Below, piece by piece: positions 1 through 8,474 of a stretch of DNA of 64,000 nucleotides. Both the position numbers and the translations under genes were made by a program. The stretch is from RFSX01 sp965230215 (lineage in GTDB: Bacteria; Bacteroidota; Bacteroidia; Chitinophagales; Saprospiraceae), in the NCBI GenBank assembly GCA_965230215.1, contig CBDDKN010000001.1:2232001-2296000 (forward strand), given 5' to 3'. The notes beneath the pieces were generated by a model. It ran no database searches. It had not been told where the DNA came from and worked only from the letters and a program-made list of their open reading frames with translations. The first letter of the stretch is position 1; the number at the start of each line of letters is the position of its first letter.

Positions 1-1339
1 TTATCTCATAATACCCAAAGAATGAAAACGCAAAAGCTACGAATATCAAAAAGAATAAAGTATTGGCTATCCAGTTAGTCGACAACCTGTTGAGGGCTTC
101 AGGCCCAAACACAGCTGTCAAAATCAATCCCAAAGCAACATAGATAACAATAATAGATAAGGCATATATCATACCGTTAACCCATCCCTTACGCTTGGTA
201 TCTTTAGTAAAGAAACTCACAGTAAGAGGAATCATTGGAAACACACATGGCGTCAACAATGCCAGTAGTCCTCCAAGGAACCCAAAAATGAATGAAGTAA
301 ACAAACCTCTGTCTGCTGTTTCCTCGCCTCCTATACAATCACCAATAGGATCTTCATATGTCTGTACAATGGATTCGATCTTTTGATCCACCATTTCTGA
401 TGCGTCAAATACTGTCTGAGACGGAATAGTTGCTGATGAGCCTGCGCTCACAGTTTTCAGATTAAAAACAAAATCAACATCCGTTGGTGGAAGACACTTC
501 TCGCTGTCACAGGTCATATAAGTGAGATACCCTTTCAATTCCTCAGCTCCTGTAGATTTTAATTTCTGACTGATGACAAACTTCTCCCCACTCAGATATT
601 TTATAACATTCACGTTATCAAATAAAGGATCCGGTCCCTCTTTCTTCTTTCCGCTCTCTTCAGCATCACCGATAAGCTCGAAACCACCCTCAGTCTCATA
701 ATTAACAGACGTAGGAAATGGACCATTATCTTCCGTATAAAGCGAATATACTGTCCATCCATCCTGAATGTCGGCAGTGAACTTTATTGTATATAGATCA
801 TCTTGACCCTTGCTTATACCATAGGACCACTTAACAGGATCCAAAACCTTCTGCCCACCATCATCACTATCAGTTGATCCAGTACCCAGGTTGTTTAAGT
901 CAAAGCTGAATTCCACATCGGTTGGTGGAAGACACTTCTCTTTATCACAGGTCATATAAGTGAGATACCCAACAATTTTGTCTACACCTGGCTCTACTTT
1001 CAGCTTTTGCTTGATCTTGTAATCTTCATCTCCGAGAAACTTGATCACATCCAATCCGAAGATATTGTCCCAACCTTCTTTCTTATGACCAAACTCTTCT
1101 CCATCACCATTCTTACTAACACCCTCCGATTCGAAGTTTATAGATGTGGGTACGGGTCCTTCATCAGATGTGAATTGAGAATAGACTGTCCAGTCATCAT
1201 CAATTTCAGCGTTGAATTCAAGCATATATTCATTCTCGCCAATAGCTTCCAATGAATATGTCCATTCAACCGGATTTAAAGTCTGGGCTGTTACAAGACT
1301 GGCATATAACAACATGCCCAATAAAGACAGAATTCGCAT
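1..1339 (-). CDS. dsbD: Thiol:disulfide interchange protein DsbD, 3' part outside the window
   Basis: The reading frame starts at ATG 1339 and stays open to the window edge, so about 446 N-terminal residues are visible. A signal peptide is followed by two tandem DsbD alpha (N-terminal) domains, each with a motif of the form GPxPTS(I/V)N and a redox pair (CDKEKC in the first, CDSEKC in the second, each followed by LPPTDV). Then comes the start of the membrane beta domain with the hallmark TPCVFPMIP segment. The family carries electrons from cytoplasmic thioredoxin across the inner membrane to periplasmic disulfide proteins. The C-terminal thioredoxin domain should lie to the left of the window. 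The gene follows the single alpha-domain protein by 20 bases and is probably co-transcribed with it. Two alpha domains in one DsbD are unusual compared with the single domain of E. coli. Confidence 0.9.
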   Translation of the reverse strand, partial: MRILSLLGMLLYASLVTAQTLNPVEWTYSLEAIGENEYMLEFNAEIDDDWTVYSQFTSDEGPVPTSINFESEGVSKNGDGEEFGHKKEGWDNIFGLDVIKFLGDEDYKIKQKLKVEPGVDKIVGYLTYMTCDKEKCLPPTDVEFSFDLNNLGTGSTDSDDGGQKVLDPVKWSYGISKGQDDLYTIKFTADIQDGWTVYSLYTEDNGPFPTSVNYETEGGFELIGDAEESGKKKEGPDPLFDNVNVIKYLSGEKFVISQKLKSTGAEELKGYLTYMTCDSEKCLPPTDVDFVFNLKTVSAGSSATIPSQTVFDASEMVDQKIESIVQTYEDPIGDCIGGEETADRGLFTSFIFGFLGGLLALLTPCVFPMIPLTVSFFTKDTKRKGWVNGMIYALSIIVIYVALGLILTAVFGPEALNRLSTNWIANTLFFLIFVAFAFSFFGYYEI

Positions 1340-1359
1340 CAAGATTTAATTTTGGTTAG

Positions 1360-1869
1360 TTAGAAGGGCTTTTTCTTTAGTTTTTTATTGTCAGAGTTCA
1401 GCTGTAGTGGATTTGTCACATTGATTGTAAAACTGAATTCAGCATCTCTTGGAGGCAAACACATTGTATCATTACAAAGCATGTAAGTAACATAACCCGT
1501 TACTTTTTGAGAGATATCATCCACCTGAACTTTCTGCTTGATCACAAACGGTTCCTTGCTGGTAAACTTAACAACCTCCATTTCAAACATCTTGTCCAGA
1601 GCTTGTTTTCTATCTCCAGTTTCTTTCAATTCACCAACAGGCTTTACATTTTTAGAAGTGTAACTTACTGAGGCAGGAATAGGCCCTCCTTCAGCAGTAT
1701 CTTTTGAATAAATCACCCAACCTTTTTCAAGCTTGGCTTTAAAAATAAGTTCATACTCCTTTTCACCAACCTGGTTGATGTCAAACTGCCACTGCTCAGG
1801 GTTCATCTCCTGTTGAGCTGAAAGCATAAAAGTGAATAGAAAGAAAAATACAGTAATGATCGTTTTCAT
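1360..1869 (-). CDS. Secreted stand-alone DsbD alpha-domain protein
   Basis: A 169-residue protein with a signal peptide ending near residue 19 (FMLSAQQ), followed by one DsbD N-terminal domain. It carries GGPIPASVSY and the redox motif CNDTMCLPPRDAEF, which matches the two alpha domains in the neighbouring dsbD. It has no membrane segment after the signal and a basic tail (KKLKKKPF). It is probably a periplasmic thiol carrier that takes electrons from DsbD or passes them to client proteins. It lies 20 bases upstream of dsbD on the same strand. The family assignment is firm; the partner and clients are inferred. Confidence 0.85.
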   Translation of the reverse strand: MKTIITVFFFLFTFMLSAQQEMNPEQWQFDINQVGEKEYELIFKAKLEKGWVIYSKDTAEGGPIPASVSYTSKNVKPVGELKETGDRKQALDKMFEMEVVKFTSKEPFVIKQKVQVDDISQKVTGYVTYMLCNDTMCLPPRDAEFSFTINVTNPLQLNSDNKKLKKKPF

Positions 1870-1902
1870 ATCTAATTATTATTAAGAGCCTAATCGGCCC
1901 AT

Positions 1903-1910
1903 CAAATTTA
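1903..1910 (-). promoter_or_regulatory. Candidate -7 promoter element of the dsbD-region operon
   Basis: Read on the minus strand this is TAAATTTG, an exact match to the Bacteroidota -7 consensus TAnnTTTG, 33 bases before the start at 1869. A TTG lies about 15 bases further upstream, a little closer than the usual 17-23, so the -33 element is uncertain. Confidence 0.35.
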
Positions 1911-2095
1911 AGGTTTTATAAAGGACAATCTAATCCGGCAGCAGTTCAATAGTTTTCATCGCTATGTCAACTGTATGACCTTAGACCAACTTTAAAACTT
2001 TACAAGAGCAATATTCAGTATTTATCAAGAAAAAATCAGGCGCAAAGCCCTGTTTATAAATACTTTAACAAATTACGAAACGTTTCTTACTTTAA

Positions 2096-2911
2096 TCATA
2101 CAGCTACTTGGTAATCTCTTAAGGCATCGTTAAGAGATGTCTTAAGATTGGTGCTTTCCTTACGCTTACCTATGATCAAAGCACATGATACATTAAATGT
2201 ACCCGCAGGAAACTCCTTTGAATAGGAGCCAGGAATGACAACTGATCGCTCGGGGACCTCACCTTTATATACAACAGGTTCATCTCCGGTTACATCAATT
2301 ATTCTTGTCGACTTTGTCAGAACCACATTTGCACCGAGAACTGCCTCTTTGCGCACACGTACGCCTTCAACTACAATACTCCTTGAACCGATAAAGCAAC
2401 CATCTTCAATTATCGTCGGACTGGCCTGAGGCGGCTCAAGTACGCCACCGATCCCGACACCTCCAGATAAATGGACATTTCGTCCTATCTGTGCACCTGA
2501 CCCTACTGTTGCCCAGGTGTCCACCATTGTTCCCGATCCCACATAGCTGGCAAGATTGACGTAGCTGGGCATCATTATTACACCCTTTTCAAGATAACAT
2601 CCATATCGTGCAATGGCATGAGGTACCACACGTACACCAGCTTCTGCAAAATTCTTTTTCAATGGTATTTTATCATGAAATTCAAATGGTCCCACCTCAA
2701 TGGTCTCCATCTTCTGTATAGGAAAGTAAAGCGAAATAGCCTTTTTAACCCATATATTGACTTTCCAGTCATCGCCATCCGGTTCTGCTACCCTGATTTC
2801 ACCTTTATCGAGCATCTCCATAACCTGCCAAACAGCATTCTTTACATTTTCATCCGAAATCAATGTTCTGTCGTCGTATGCTTTGCTGATTAATTGTTCG
2901 AGTTCTTGCAT
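2096..2911 (-). CDS. dapD: 2,3,4,5-tetrahydropyridine-2,6-dicarboxylate N-succinyltransferase
   Basis: A 271-residue protein, the normal DapD length. An N-terminal helical part (about 1-100) is followed by a left-handed beta-helix of hexapeptide repeats (for example GTMVDTWATVGSGAQIG and VHLSGGVGIGGVLEPP) and a short C-terminal strand region. DapD transfers succinyl from succinyl-CoA to tetrahydrodipicolinate in the succinylase branch of lysine and diaminopimelate synthesis, in the cytoplasm. It appears to be a single-gene unit with a promoter-like TATTTTTG close in front. No anomaly was seen. Confidence 0.96.
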   Translation of the reverse strand: MQELEQLISKAYDDRTLISDENVKNAVWQVMEMLDKGEIRVAEPDGDDWKVNIWVKKAISLYFPIQKMETIEVGPFEFHDKIPLKKNFAEAGVRVVPHAIARYGCYLEKGVIMMPSYVNLASYVGSGTMVDTWATVGSGAQIGRNVHLSGGVGIGGVLEPPQASPTIIEDGCFIGSRSIVVEGVRVRKEAVLGANVVLTKSTRIIDVTGDEPVVYKGEVPERSVVIPGSYSKEFPAGTFNVSCALIIGKRKESTNLKTSLNDALRDYQVAV

Positions 2912-2924
2912 CTCATTTTTTTTG

Positions 2925-2932
2925 CAAAAATA
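2925..2932 (-). promoter_or_regulatory. Candidate -7 promoter element of dapD
   Basis: Minus-strand TATTTTTG matches TAnnTTTG exactly and ends 13 bases before the dapD ATG, giving a very short leader. No convincing -33 TTTG was found at the expected distance. Confidence 0.35.
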
Positions 2933-2971
2933 ATCAACAAGAATCTATAATCTCAGCTTTAGCTGATTAGC

Positions 2972-3643
2972 CTATAAAAAGAAAAATTGTGCAGCCAATT
3001 GTGCAACAACACCTACTATAAATCCTCCGAAAACATCTTCCAGCTTATGCGCCTTCAAATATAATCGTGAAGTAAGTACAGCACCCGAGATAAGAACCAC
3101 AAGGCAGAGCAATAAAATATTGTGCACAGAAAGTACCTGCTCCGCACCTAAATTGAAATGTGTATACGGCCTGCCATAACCATAAATCAAATGCAAAAAC
3201 GCAATGAAAAACCCACCCAAACCGACAGCGTGGAGACTTATCTTACTGAAGTTATTGATGAAAAAGGCCATAAACAAGGCAATTATCGACCCTAAAACAA
3301 AACAACTAAACACCAAAGGAATCGCATTATGCGTCTTGATATTAAGGAATAACCATAGATATGCTATTGATGTGGCCATCATGGGACCAATCCTTTCTGT
3401 TCTTTCTTTTAACTGTATAGATTGAATCAGTCCTGTGCTATACATCAACAAGATGGCAATCAATGGAATAGCTACTGCTGTGAAGAAAACTATGAGAATT
3501 ATCGTACCGAACTCCGTTCCATTCCGATATGGGAACAAGTAAGGATTAATTATTGCATAAGTAAACAACATATACAGGACCATCAACAATGGATGGAAAA
3601 CCACCGACAGAAAATGGGCTACTATATTTGAGATTTGCTTCAC
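2972..3643 (-). CDS. PAP2-related integral membrane protein
   Basis: A polytopic membrane protein of about 223 residues with six or so hydrophobic segments. Near the C-terminus SRLYLKAHKLED fits the third PAP2 phosphatase signature (SRx5Hx3D), and a middle segment ISLHA stands where PSGH is usual. A basic KERTERIGP segment may correspond to the first signature. It may act on isoprenoid or lipid phosphates at the membrane, but the degenerate second motif leaves activity open. I chose the GTG at 3643 because an exact TAnnTTTG element (3650-3657) sits just upstream of it; an in-frame TTG at 3667 would lie upstream of that element. Confidence 0.6.
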   Translation of the reverse strand: MKQISNIVAHFLSVVFHPLLMVLYMLFTYAIINPYLFPYRNGTEFGTIILIVFFTAVAIPLIAILLMYSTGLIQSIQLKERTERIGPMMATSIAYLWLFLNIKTHNAIPLVFSCFVLGSIIALFMAFFINNFSKISLHAVGLGGFFIAFLHLIYGYGRPYTHFNLGAEQVLSVHNILLLCLVVLISGAVLTSRLYLKAHKLEDVFGGFIVGVVAQLAAQFFFL

Positions 3644-3649
3644 TGCTGA

Positions 3650-3657
3650 CAAAGTTA
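3650..3657 (-). promoter_or_regulatory. Candidate -7 element directly before the PAP2-like gene
   Basis: Minus-strand TAACTTTG matches TAnnTTTG exactly and ends six bases before the GTG at 3643. It decides the choice of that start and suggests an almost leaderless mRNA. Confidence 0.35.
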
Positions 3658-3746
3658 TAAAATACAATCCATGCTGTAATGAATGAATTTTACAAAAGCG
3701 ATAACAGATTTTTATGTAACATTAATACTTCATTGACGTTTGAACA

Positions 3747-4475
3747 ATGAGCATTAACCATATGATCAAAACATTTTACATATCAGTTTTCTCCTTACTC
3801 TTCTTGAGCCTTCAAGCTCAAAGCCCTATTCTATTACCCCAAAGTCAGGACACCCTAATGGAGCTGGATTCTATTGATTATGTGGCTGAAGAGCTTGATA
3901 TGTTCAAGACCTCGCTCAACGGTCGATTGATGACAGCCTTGATTACAGAAAATGGCGACACCCTGATCATGGAGACGCTTGAAGATATTAGCATTACATC
4001 GCTTAGAAAATTTAAAAGCGCTGAAGACTATGCCAAATACATGAGATTTAAGAGATATGCTGCTCTCGTATATCCATATGCCAAGGAAGCCATTAAAATA
4101 TTTAGAGAAACCGAGGCTGCTACTCAGGAAATGAATAAGCGCAAACGGAAAAAGCATATTAAAAAGCTGCAACAAGAACTGAAAACCGAATTCGAGGAGC
4201 CGCTAAGAAAATTAACCAAGCTGCAAGGAAAGATCCTTATTAAAATGATTGAAAGAGAACTTGATAAAAACATGTTTGAGTTGATCCAGGGTCTAAGAGG
4301 AAAGCTGGCAGCATTCTACTGGCATAATGCCTCAAAGCTATACAGTTACGATCTTAAAGAAGGTTATCAAGAAGGCAAATATGAAATTCTCGATGCGGTC
4401 CTTCAGGATTTTGATATATCCTACAGGATAAAGCAAGATGAATTAAGAAGTAAAAAATCAAACAAAGAAAAATAG
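3747..4475 (+). CDS. DUF4294 family exported protein
   Basis: A 242-residue protein with a signal peptide (about 1-24, ending LSLQAQ). After an acidic stretch comes a long, highly charged, mainly helical region containing FKRYAALVYPYAKEAIKIF and a lysine/arginine-rich segment (MNKRKRKKHIKKLQQELK), which is characteristic of the Bacteroidota DUF4294 family. No enzymatic motif is visible, and the family has no assigned function that I know of. It lies 17 bases before mvaD on the same strand, so the two may share a transcript. Confidence 0.8.
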   Translation: MSINHMIKTFYISVFSLLFLSLQAQSPILLPQSQDTLMELDSIDYVAEELDMFKTSLNGRLMTALITENGDTLIMETLEDISITSLRKFKSAEDYAKYMRFKRYAALVYPYAKEAIKIFRETEAATQEMNKRKRKKHIKKLQQELKTEFEEPLRKLTKLQGKILIKMIERELDKNMFELIQGLRGKLAAFYWHNASKLYSYDLKEGYQEGKYEILDAVLQDFDISYRIKQDELRSKKSNKEK

Positions 4476-4492
4476 ATTCCTATTTTCGCTTT

Positions 4493-5530
4493 ATGCAATA
4501 CCAATCATCAGTCAGCTGGAAATGTCCCTCCAATATTGCCCTTGTAAAATATTGGGGTAAATATGGAAGACAAATGCCTAGCAACCCTTCAATCAGCTTT
4601 ACGCTGTCAAATGCGCATACCATTACGGAAGTCAGTTATAACTACTCAAATACACCAAAAGAAAACAGATCGCTTGAATTCGAGTTTGAAGGAAAACCGA
4701 ATGATAAATTCAAAGCCAAAATTGATAGCTTCTTGAATAGCATATCCGATGTGTTTCCATTAATAAATCATCTGGATTTAAAGATTTCAAGCGAGAATTC
4801 GTTTCCACATTCTTCTGGCATTGCTTCTTCTGCTTCAAGCAATGCGGCCCTGGCTATGTGCCTATTAGATATCCAGAAAGAAGTTCAAAACGAGGAAAAC
4901 ATAGACTTACAAAAAGCTTCCTTCCTCTCAAGACTTGGTAGTGGCAGCGCATCAAGATCTATTTTTCCCAAAATAGCAGTATGGGGCAACTCAGATGTCG
5001 TTCTAGGAAGTTCAAATGAATTTGCAATACCGTATTATCAGGATATACATGAAGATTTTTTCAGCTTTCATGATGATATTCTAATTGTATCAAGCCAGGA
5101 GAAATCCGTATCCTCTCGTGCGGGACATGCCCTTATGGACAATAATCCTTACAGCAAAACACGATTTGAACAAGCTCATAGACATCTGCAAGAAATTATC
5201 GATTCTATGCGAAAGGCCGATTATGAGAGATTTGGCCACATAGTAGAAAAAGAAGCATTAACTCTGCACGCCCTGATGATGTGTTCCGACCCTCCATACC
5301 TGCTCATGGAAGCCAATAGTCTTAATATTATTAACGCTATAAAAGAATTTAGGGCTGAGAATCACATCCCCGTTTATTTCACTTTGGATGCAGGGCCTAA
5401 TATCCACCTTTTATATCCGGACGCCGTGAAGGATCAAGTAGATGTACTCAAGACCTACCTTCGCCAGTTTTGTCATGATGAAAAAATACTTGATGATCAT
5501 GTTGGTAACGGACCAAGCAAAATCAAATAG
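4493..5530 (+). CDS. mvaD: Diphosphomevalonate decarboxylase
   Basis: A 345-residue GHMP-superfamily enzyme. The N-terminal APSNIALVKYWGK-like segment appears as CPSNIALVKYWGKYG, the ATP-binding glycine/serine loop as PHSSGIASSASSNAALA, and the C-terminal motif as TLDAGPNIHLLY. It performs the ATP-dependent decarboxylation of mevalonate diphosphate to isopentenyl diphosphate, the last step of the mevalonate route. The other mevalonate genes lie 8-12 kb away at 13.3-16.8 kb. A TATTTTCG sequence, one mismatch from the -7 consensus, ends four bases before the ATG. Confidence 0.93.
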   Translation: MQYQSSVSWKCPSNIALVKYWGKYGRQMPSNPSISFTLSNAHTITEVSYNYSNTPKENRSLEFEFEGKPNDKFKAKIDSFLNSISDVFPLINHLDLKISSENSFPHSSGIASSASSNAALAMCLLDIQKEVQNEENIDLQKASFLSRLGSGSASRSIFPKIAVWGNSDVVLGSSNEFAIPYYQDIHEDFFSFHDDILIVSSQEKSVSSRAGHALMDNNPYSKTRFEQAHRHLQEIIDSMRKADYERFGHIVEKEALTLHALMMCSDPPYLLMEANSLNIINAIKEFRAENHIPVYFTLDAGPNIHLLYPDAVKDQVDVLKTYLRQFCHDEKILDDHVGNGPSKIK

Positions 5531-5534
5531 ACAT

Positions 5535-6071
5535 ATGCATATATGCAAATTGATGCTCCTGTTTTTGCTGTGCTTCACATTTCTCAACTGTAGCGGGCAA
5601 AATGCCACTGCCAAAAATCCTGGCTTAAAAACCACGAATCCGGCATTCGATAAAACCATCGAAAGATATCTGAGCTTTTCGACACCTTTAATCTCAGTAG
5701 ATAGCCTCTATGATAATATTGATGCTTTTCATATTCTGGATGCCCGAGAATCAGAAGAATTCGAAGTGAGCCACTTGCCTACTGCTCGATACATTGGTTA
5801 CAAAAAGGCCGATTGGAGTGTTCTGGATGAACTTAATAAAGACAAAGACATTGTTGTCTATTGCTCAATTGGTTATCGCAGTGAGAAAATATCAGAAAAA
5901 CTTATCAAAAAAGGATACAAAGTATATAATCTATACGGTAGCATTTTTGAGTGGGCCAACAGATCTTACCCGCTGGTTACAGCAGAAGGCACTCCTACCA
6001 ACAGCATTCATGGCTACAGCAAATCCTGGAGCAAGTGGGTGATCAATGATACATTAGAACTTGTATACTAA
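5535..6071 (+). CDS. Rhodanese-domain lipoprotein
   Basis: The start at 5535, four bases after mvaD, gives a clean lipoprotein signal (hydrophobic stretch, then FLNCSGQ, a lipobox). The frame is open upstream to 5442 inside mvaD, but that version would bury the signal. The mature part is a single rhodanese domain with ILDARESEEFEVSHLPTARY and the active-site loop VVYCSIGYRSE, whose cysteine can carry a persulfide. About 178 residues. It is probably tethered in the cell envelope and acts in sulfur transfer or thiol chemistry. It is likely translated with mvaD, though no functional link is evident. Confidence 0.85.
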   Translation: MHICKLMLLFLLCFTFLNCSGQNATAKNPGLKTTNPAFDKTIERYLSFSTPLISVDSLYDNIDAFHILDARESEEFEVSHLPTARYIGYKKADWSVLDELNKDKDIVVYCSIGYRSEKISEKLIKKGYKVYNLYGSIFEWANRSYPLVTAEGTPTNSIHGYSKSWSKWVINDTLELVY

Positions 6072-6073
6072 TC

Positions 6074-6634
6074 CTAACCGTTAAACTTATTCATTGTATG
6101 TGATAGGCCTATACTGCAGAAACTAAGTGTAGCGTCAGAACACTTCTGCAAGATCGCTCCAAGACTATCCAATTCTTCCGAAGACCATTGACCCAATACA
6201 TAATCCACTTGGCGACCCTTAGAAAAATCATTCCCGATACCAACACGCAATCGAGGATAAGCACTTGTAGAAAGCAAACTCTCTATATTCTTCAGTCCAT
6301 TATGCCCGCCGTGAGCTCCCTTACCACGCATTCTCAGTGTTCCAAAATCTATATTGATGTCATCGACAATGATGAGTACGTTCTTTAAAGGTACTTTCAG
6401 TTTTTGCATCCAATATCGAACTGCTTTACCACTGAGATTCATGTATGTTGATGGCTTAAGTAAATATATCTGTCTGCCTTTATGCTTGATCATGGCCAAG
6501 TCACCTAGAGTGTCATTCTTGAATTGAACCTCTTTATCCTGAGCCATCATATCAACGACTTCGAATCCAATATTATGTCTTGTGCCATCATAATCAGGGT
6601 GCATATTCCCCAATCCAACTACCAGGTATTTCAT
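6074..6634 (-). CDS. pth: Peptidyl-tRNA hydrolase
   Basis: Starting at ATG 6634 the protein has 186 residues and begins MKYLVVGLGN as the family does. It contains the conserved RHNIGFEVVD (catalytic His), LLKPSTYMNLSG and IVDDINIDFGTLRMRGKGAHGGHNGLKN split over the usual spacing. It frees tRNA from prematurely released peptidyl-tRNA. The frame extends upstream to a TTG at 6694, but that TTG lies inside a TAnnTTTG promoter element, so the longer form is unlikely. It converges with the rhodanese gene, with two bases between stop codons. Confidence 0.94.
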   Translation of the reverse strand: MKYLVVGLGNMHPDYDGTRHNIGFEVVDMMAQDKEVQFKNDTLGDLAMIKHKGRQIYLLKPSTYMNLSGKAVRYWMQKLKVPLKNVLIIVDDINIDFGTLRMRGKGAHGGHNGLKNIESLLSTSAYPRLRVGIGNDFSKGRQVDYVLGQWSSEELDSLGAILQKCSDATLSFCSIGLSHTMNKFNG

Positions 6635-6691
6635 TTCACTATCAATTGATTGTTCTGGCTCTCCAAAAAGCTTTCTGAATAATCTTCCAAA

Positions 6692-6699
6692 CAAAAGTA
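6692..6699 (-). promoter_or_regulatory. Candidate -7 element of pth
   Basis: Minus-strand TACTTTTG matches TAnnTTTG exactly. It overlaps the far-upstream TTG of the pth frame and so supports the internal ATG at 6634 as the real start. Confidence 0.35.
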
Positions 6700-6770
6700 T
6701 CAGTTTAAATTCTCAAATTTTAAAATAGAAACAATTGCGCTTATCTTGAGGTTCCAAATTCAAACATAAT

Positions 6771-7286
6771 ATGAACTTCACACTTGCAGCAACTGACTAC
6801 GCCGAATTTCAGCAAAAGTACATCACTCTTGTCAATGATAACCCAATAGATTTCTTATCTGAACAAAAAGACAGATTTGCAGAATTGTTGGAAAGCATCG
6901 ATGAAGACAAGCTTGACTATAGATATGCTGAAGGCAAATGGTCCCTCAGAGAATTGATTACACATATCGTCGATACTGAATTAATTTTTTCATATCGTGC
7001 TCTGGCCACTGCGCGCGGTGACAAACAAAACTTGAACGGTTTTGATCATGAAGGCTATATAGCCAATGCCAACCTTGAAAACCACAACAAGGAATATCTT
7101 ATAAACTATTTTACAATAGCCAGGTATAATAGCCTGATCCTGTTTAAAGGTATTGCTGATGACCAATGGGAAAATGAAATAGCTATTACCGATTACACCA
7201 TGAAGTTGAAAGCTTTCCCTGCCATGATAGCAGGACACATGGAATATCATATGCAGATGATCAAGGATCGATACCTTCAGTCATGA
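6771..7286 (+). CDS. DinB-family four-helix protein
   Basis: A 171-residue protein of the DinB/YfiT helical-bundle superfamily. The segments KWSLRELITHIVDTE and AGHMEYHMQMI supply the three histidines that bind a divalent metal in this family. Members act as metal-dependent thiol transferases (for example with bacillithiol) or have unknown roles; bshA in this window makes a bacillithiol link possible but unproven. Its stop codon overlaps the start of the radical SAM gene by four bases, so the two are translationally coupled. Confidence 0.8.
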   Translation: MNFTLAATDYAEFQQKYITLVNDNPIDFLSEQKDRFAELLESIDEDKLDYRYAEGKWSLRELITHIVDTELIFSYRALATARGDKQNLNGFDHEGYIANANLENHNKEYLINYFTIARYNSLILFKGIADDQWENEIAITDYTMKLKAFPAMIAGHMEYHMQMIKDRYLQS

Positions 7287-8302
7287 GCCACATAAGGCAT
7301 TTACAACTGGCTCTTCGAACGATTACACTTCGGCGAGTTTACAATGCATCACTGCTCTATCTCTCGTTCTTTTATTCAAGAGCAATCCGGAAACCAGTTC
7401 ATTGGGGTCAGCCCCTTTCTGTTTCTATCGAACCCACCACTTCTTGTAATCTAAGATGTCCCGAATGTCCCAGCGGCTTAAGATCCTTTACCAGAGATAG
7501 AGGCAACCTTAAACAACCCCTCTTCCAGACAATTATTGATCAAATCCACAAATTCACCTGGTCGATAAACTTCTATTTTCAGGGAGAACCATTTATAAAC
7601 CCTGACTTTTTGGAAATGGTGGCTTACGCCAAAAGCAAACGACTTTATACAAGTTCTTCTACCAATGGACATTTTCTAGATGAACGAAACTGCAGAAAAA
7701 CAATAAGGTCAGGCTTGGATGAATTGATAATCTCTATCGATGGCCTAACACAGGAAACATACAGTGCTTATCGAAAAGAAGGGCAACTCAATAAAGTGTT
7801 GGATGGAACCAGGACGCTCATAAAAATGCGTGATGATCTCGGGAGCAAACATCCCAAAGTAATATTCCAGTTTCTCGCTGTCAAACCCAATGAACATGAA
7901 ATTCCCCAACTCAAACAACTCGTAAGAGAATTATCAGTGGACGAATTAAGGATAAAGACAGCGCAGGTGTATGATTACAAAAAAGGCAATCCCCTTATTC
8001 CCGAAAATGAAAAATACGCGCGCTACGTAAGAAATGAAGATGGTAGTTATAGACTCAAATACAAACTAAAAAACCAATGCTGGAAAATGTGGCACTCCTG
8101 TGTAATCACATGGAACGGATTGGTCGTCCCTTGCTGCTTTGATAAGGATGCCACCATGATTCAGGGAGACGTTTCTGAAGTAGATTTCAAGAACATTTGG
8201 CGTTCAAAATCCTACCACAAGCTCCGAGAAATGATATTTATTGACAGAAAATCCATAGAGATTTGTCAGAATTGCACAGAAGGCTGTCAAGTCTTTGCAT
8301 AA
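7283..8302 (+). CDS. Radical SAM/SPASM domain protein
   Basis: A 339-residue enzyme. The radical SAM cluster motif is CNLRCPEC (CxxxCxxC), with the GxxP-like segment GEPFIN. The C-terminal SPASM region has cysteines in CWKMWHSCVITWNGLVVPCC and CQNCTEGC, enough for auxiliary iron-sulfur ligands. SPASM enzymes modify peptides, proteins or small molecules. No candidate peptide substrate lies beside it, and its only obvious partner is the overlapping DinB-family gene. The substrate is unknown. Confidence 0.85.
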   Translation: MSHIRHLQLALRTITLRRVYNASLLYLSFFYSRAIRKPVHWGQPLSVSIEPTTSCNLRCPECPSGLRSFTRDRGNLKQPLFQTIIDQIHKFTWSINFYFQGEPFINPDFLEMVAYAKSKRLYTSSSTNGHFLDERNCRKTIRSGLDELIISIDGLTQETYSAYRKEGQLNKVLDGTRTLIKMRDDLGSKHPKVIFQFLAVKPNEHEIPQLKQLVRELSVDELRIKTAQVYDYKKGNPLIPENEKYARYVRNEDGSYRLKYKLKNQCWKMWHSCVITWNGLVVPCCFDKDATMIQGDVSEVDFKNIWRSKSYHKLREMIFIDRKSIEICQNCTEGCQVFA

Positions 8303-8474
8303 ATACCTTTCTCGTTGATAATCAGCTAATTTTTCATTAAATTTACAGCCGGAGTATACTGCATAACAGAGGATTTTCACTGGATTTTTAAAAATTTATC
8401 ATTTCTATCTGGAGAATAGACCAGTATGGAATGGTTTTTTCAGACGTAACAGGGATACGATTTAAACTGATTAA

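Noticed and set aside
1870..2095. A 226-base gap, checked for a small gene or riboswitch
   Set aside because: No frame or structured leader could be supported; only a promoter-like box at 1903-1910 was found.
5442..5534. N-terminal extension of the rhodanese protein
   Set aside because: It lies inside mvaD and would hide a clear lipoprotein signal starting at 5535.
6635..6694. N-terminal extension of peptidyl-tRNA hydrolase from TTG 6694
   Set aside because: The TTG lies within an exact TAnnTTTG promoter box and the family normally starts at the ATG at 6634.
7283..8302. Radical SAM/SPASM gene as part of a second RiPP system
   Set aside because: No small peptide gene, transporter or recognition-element protein is near; the partner is a DinB-family gene.
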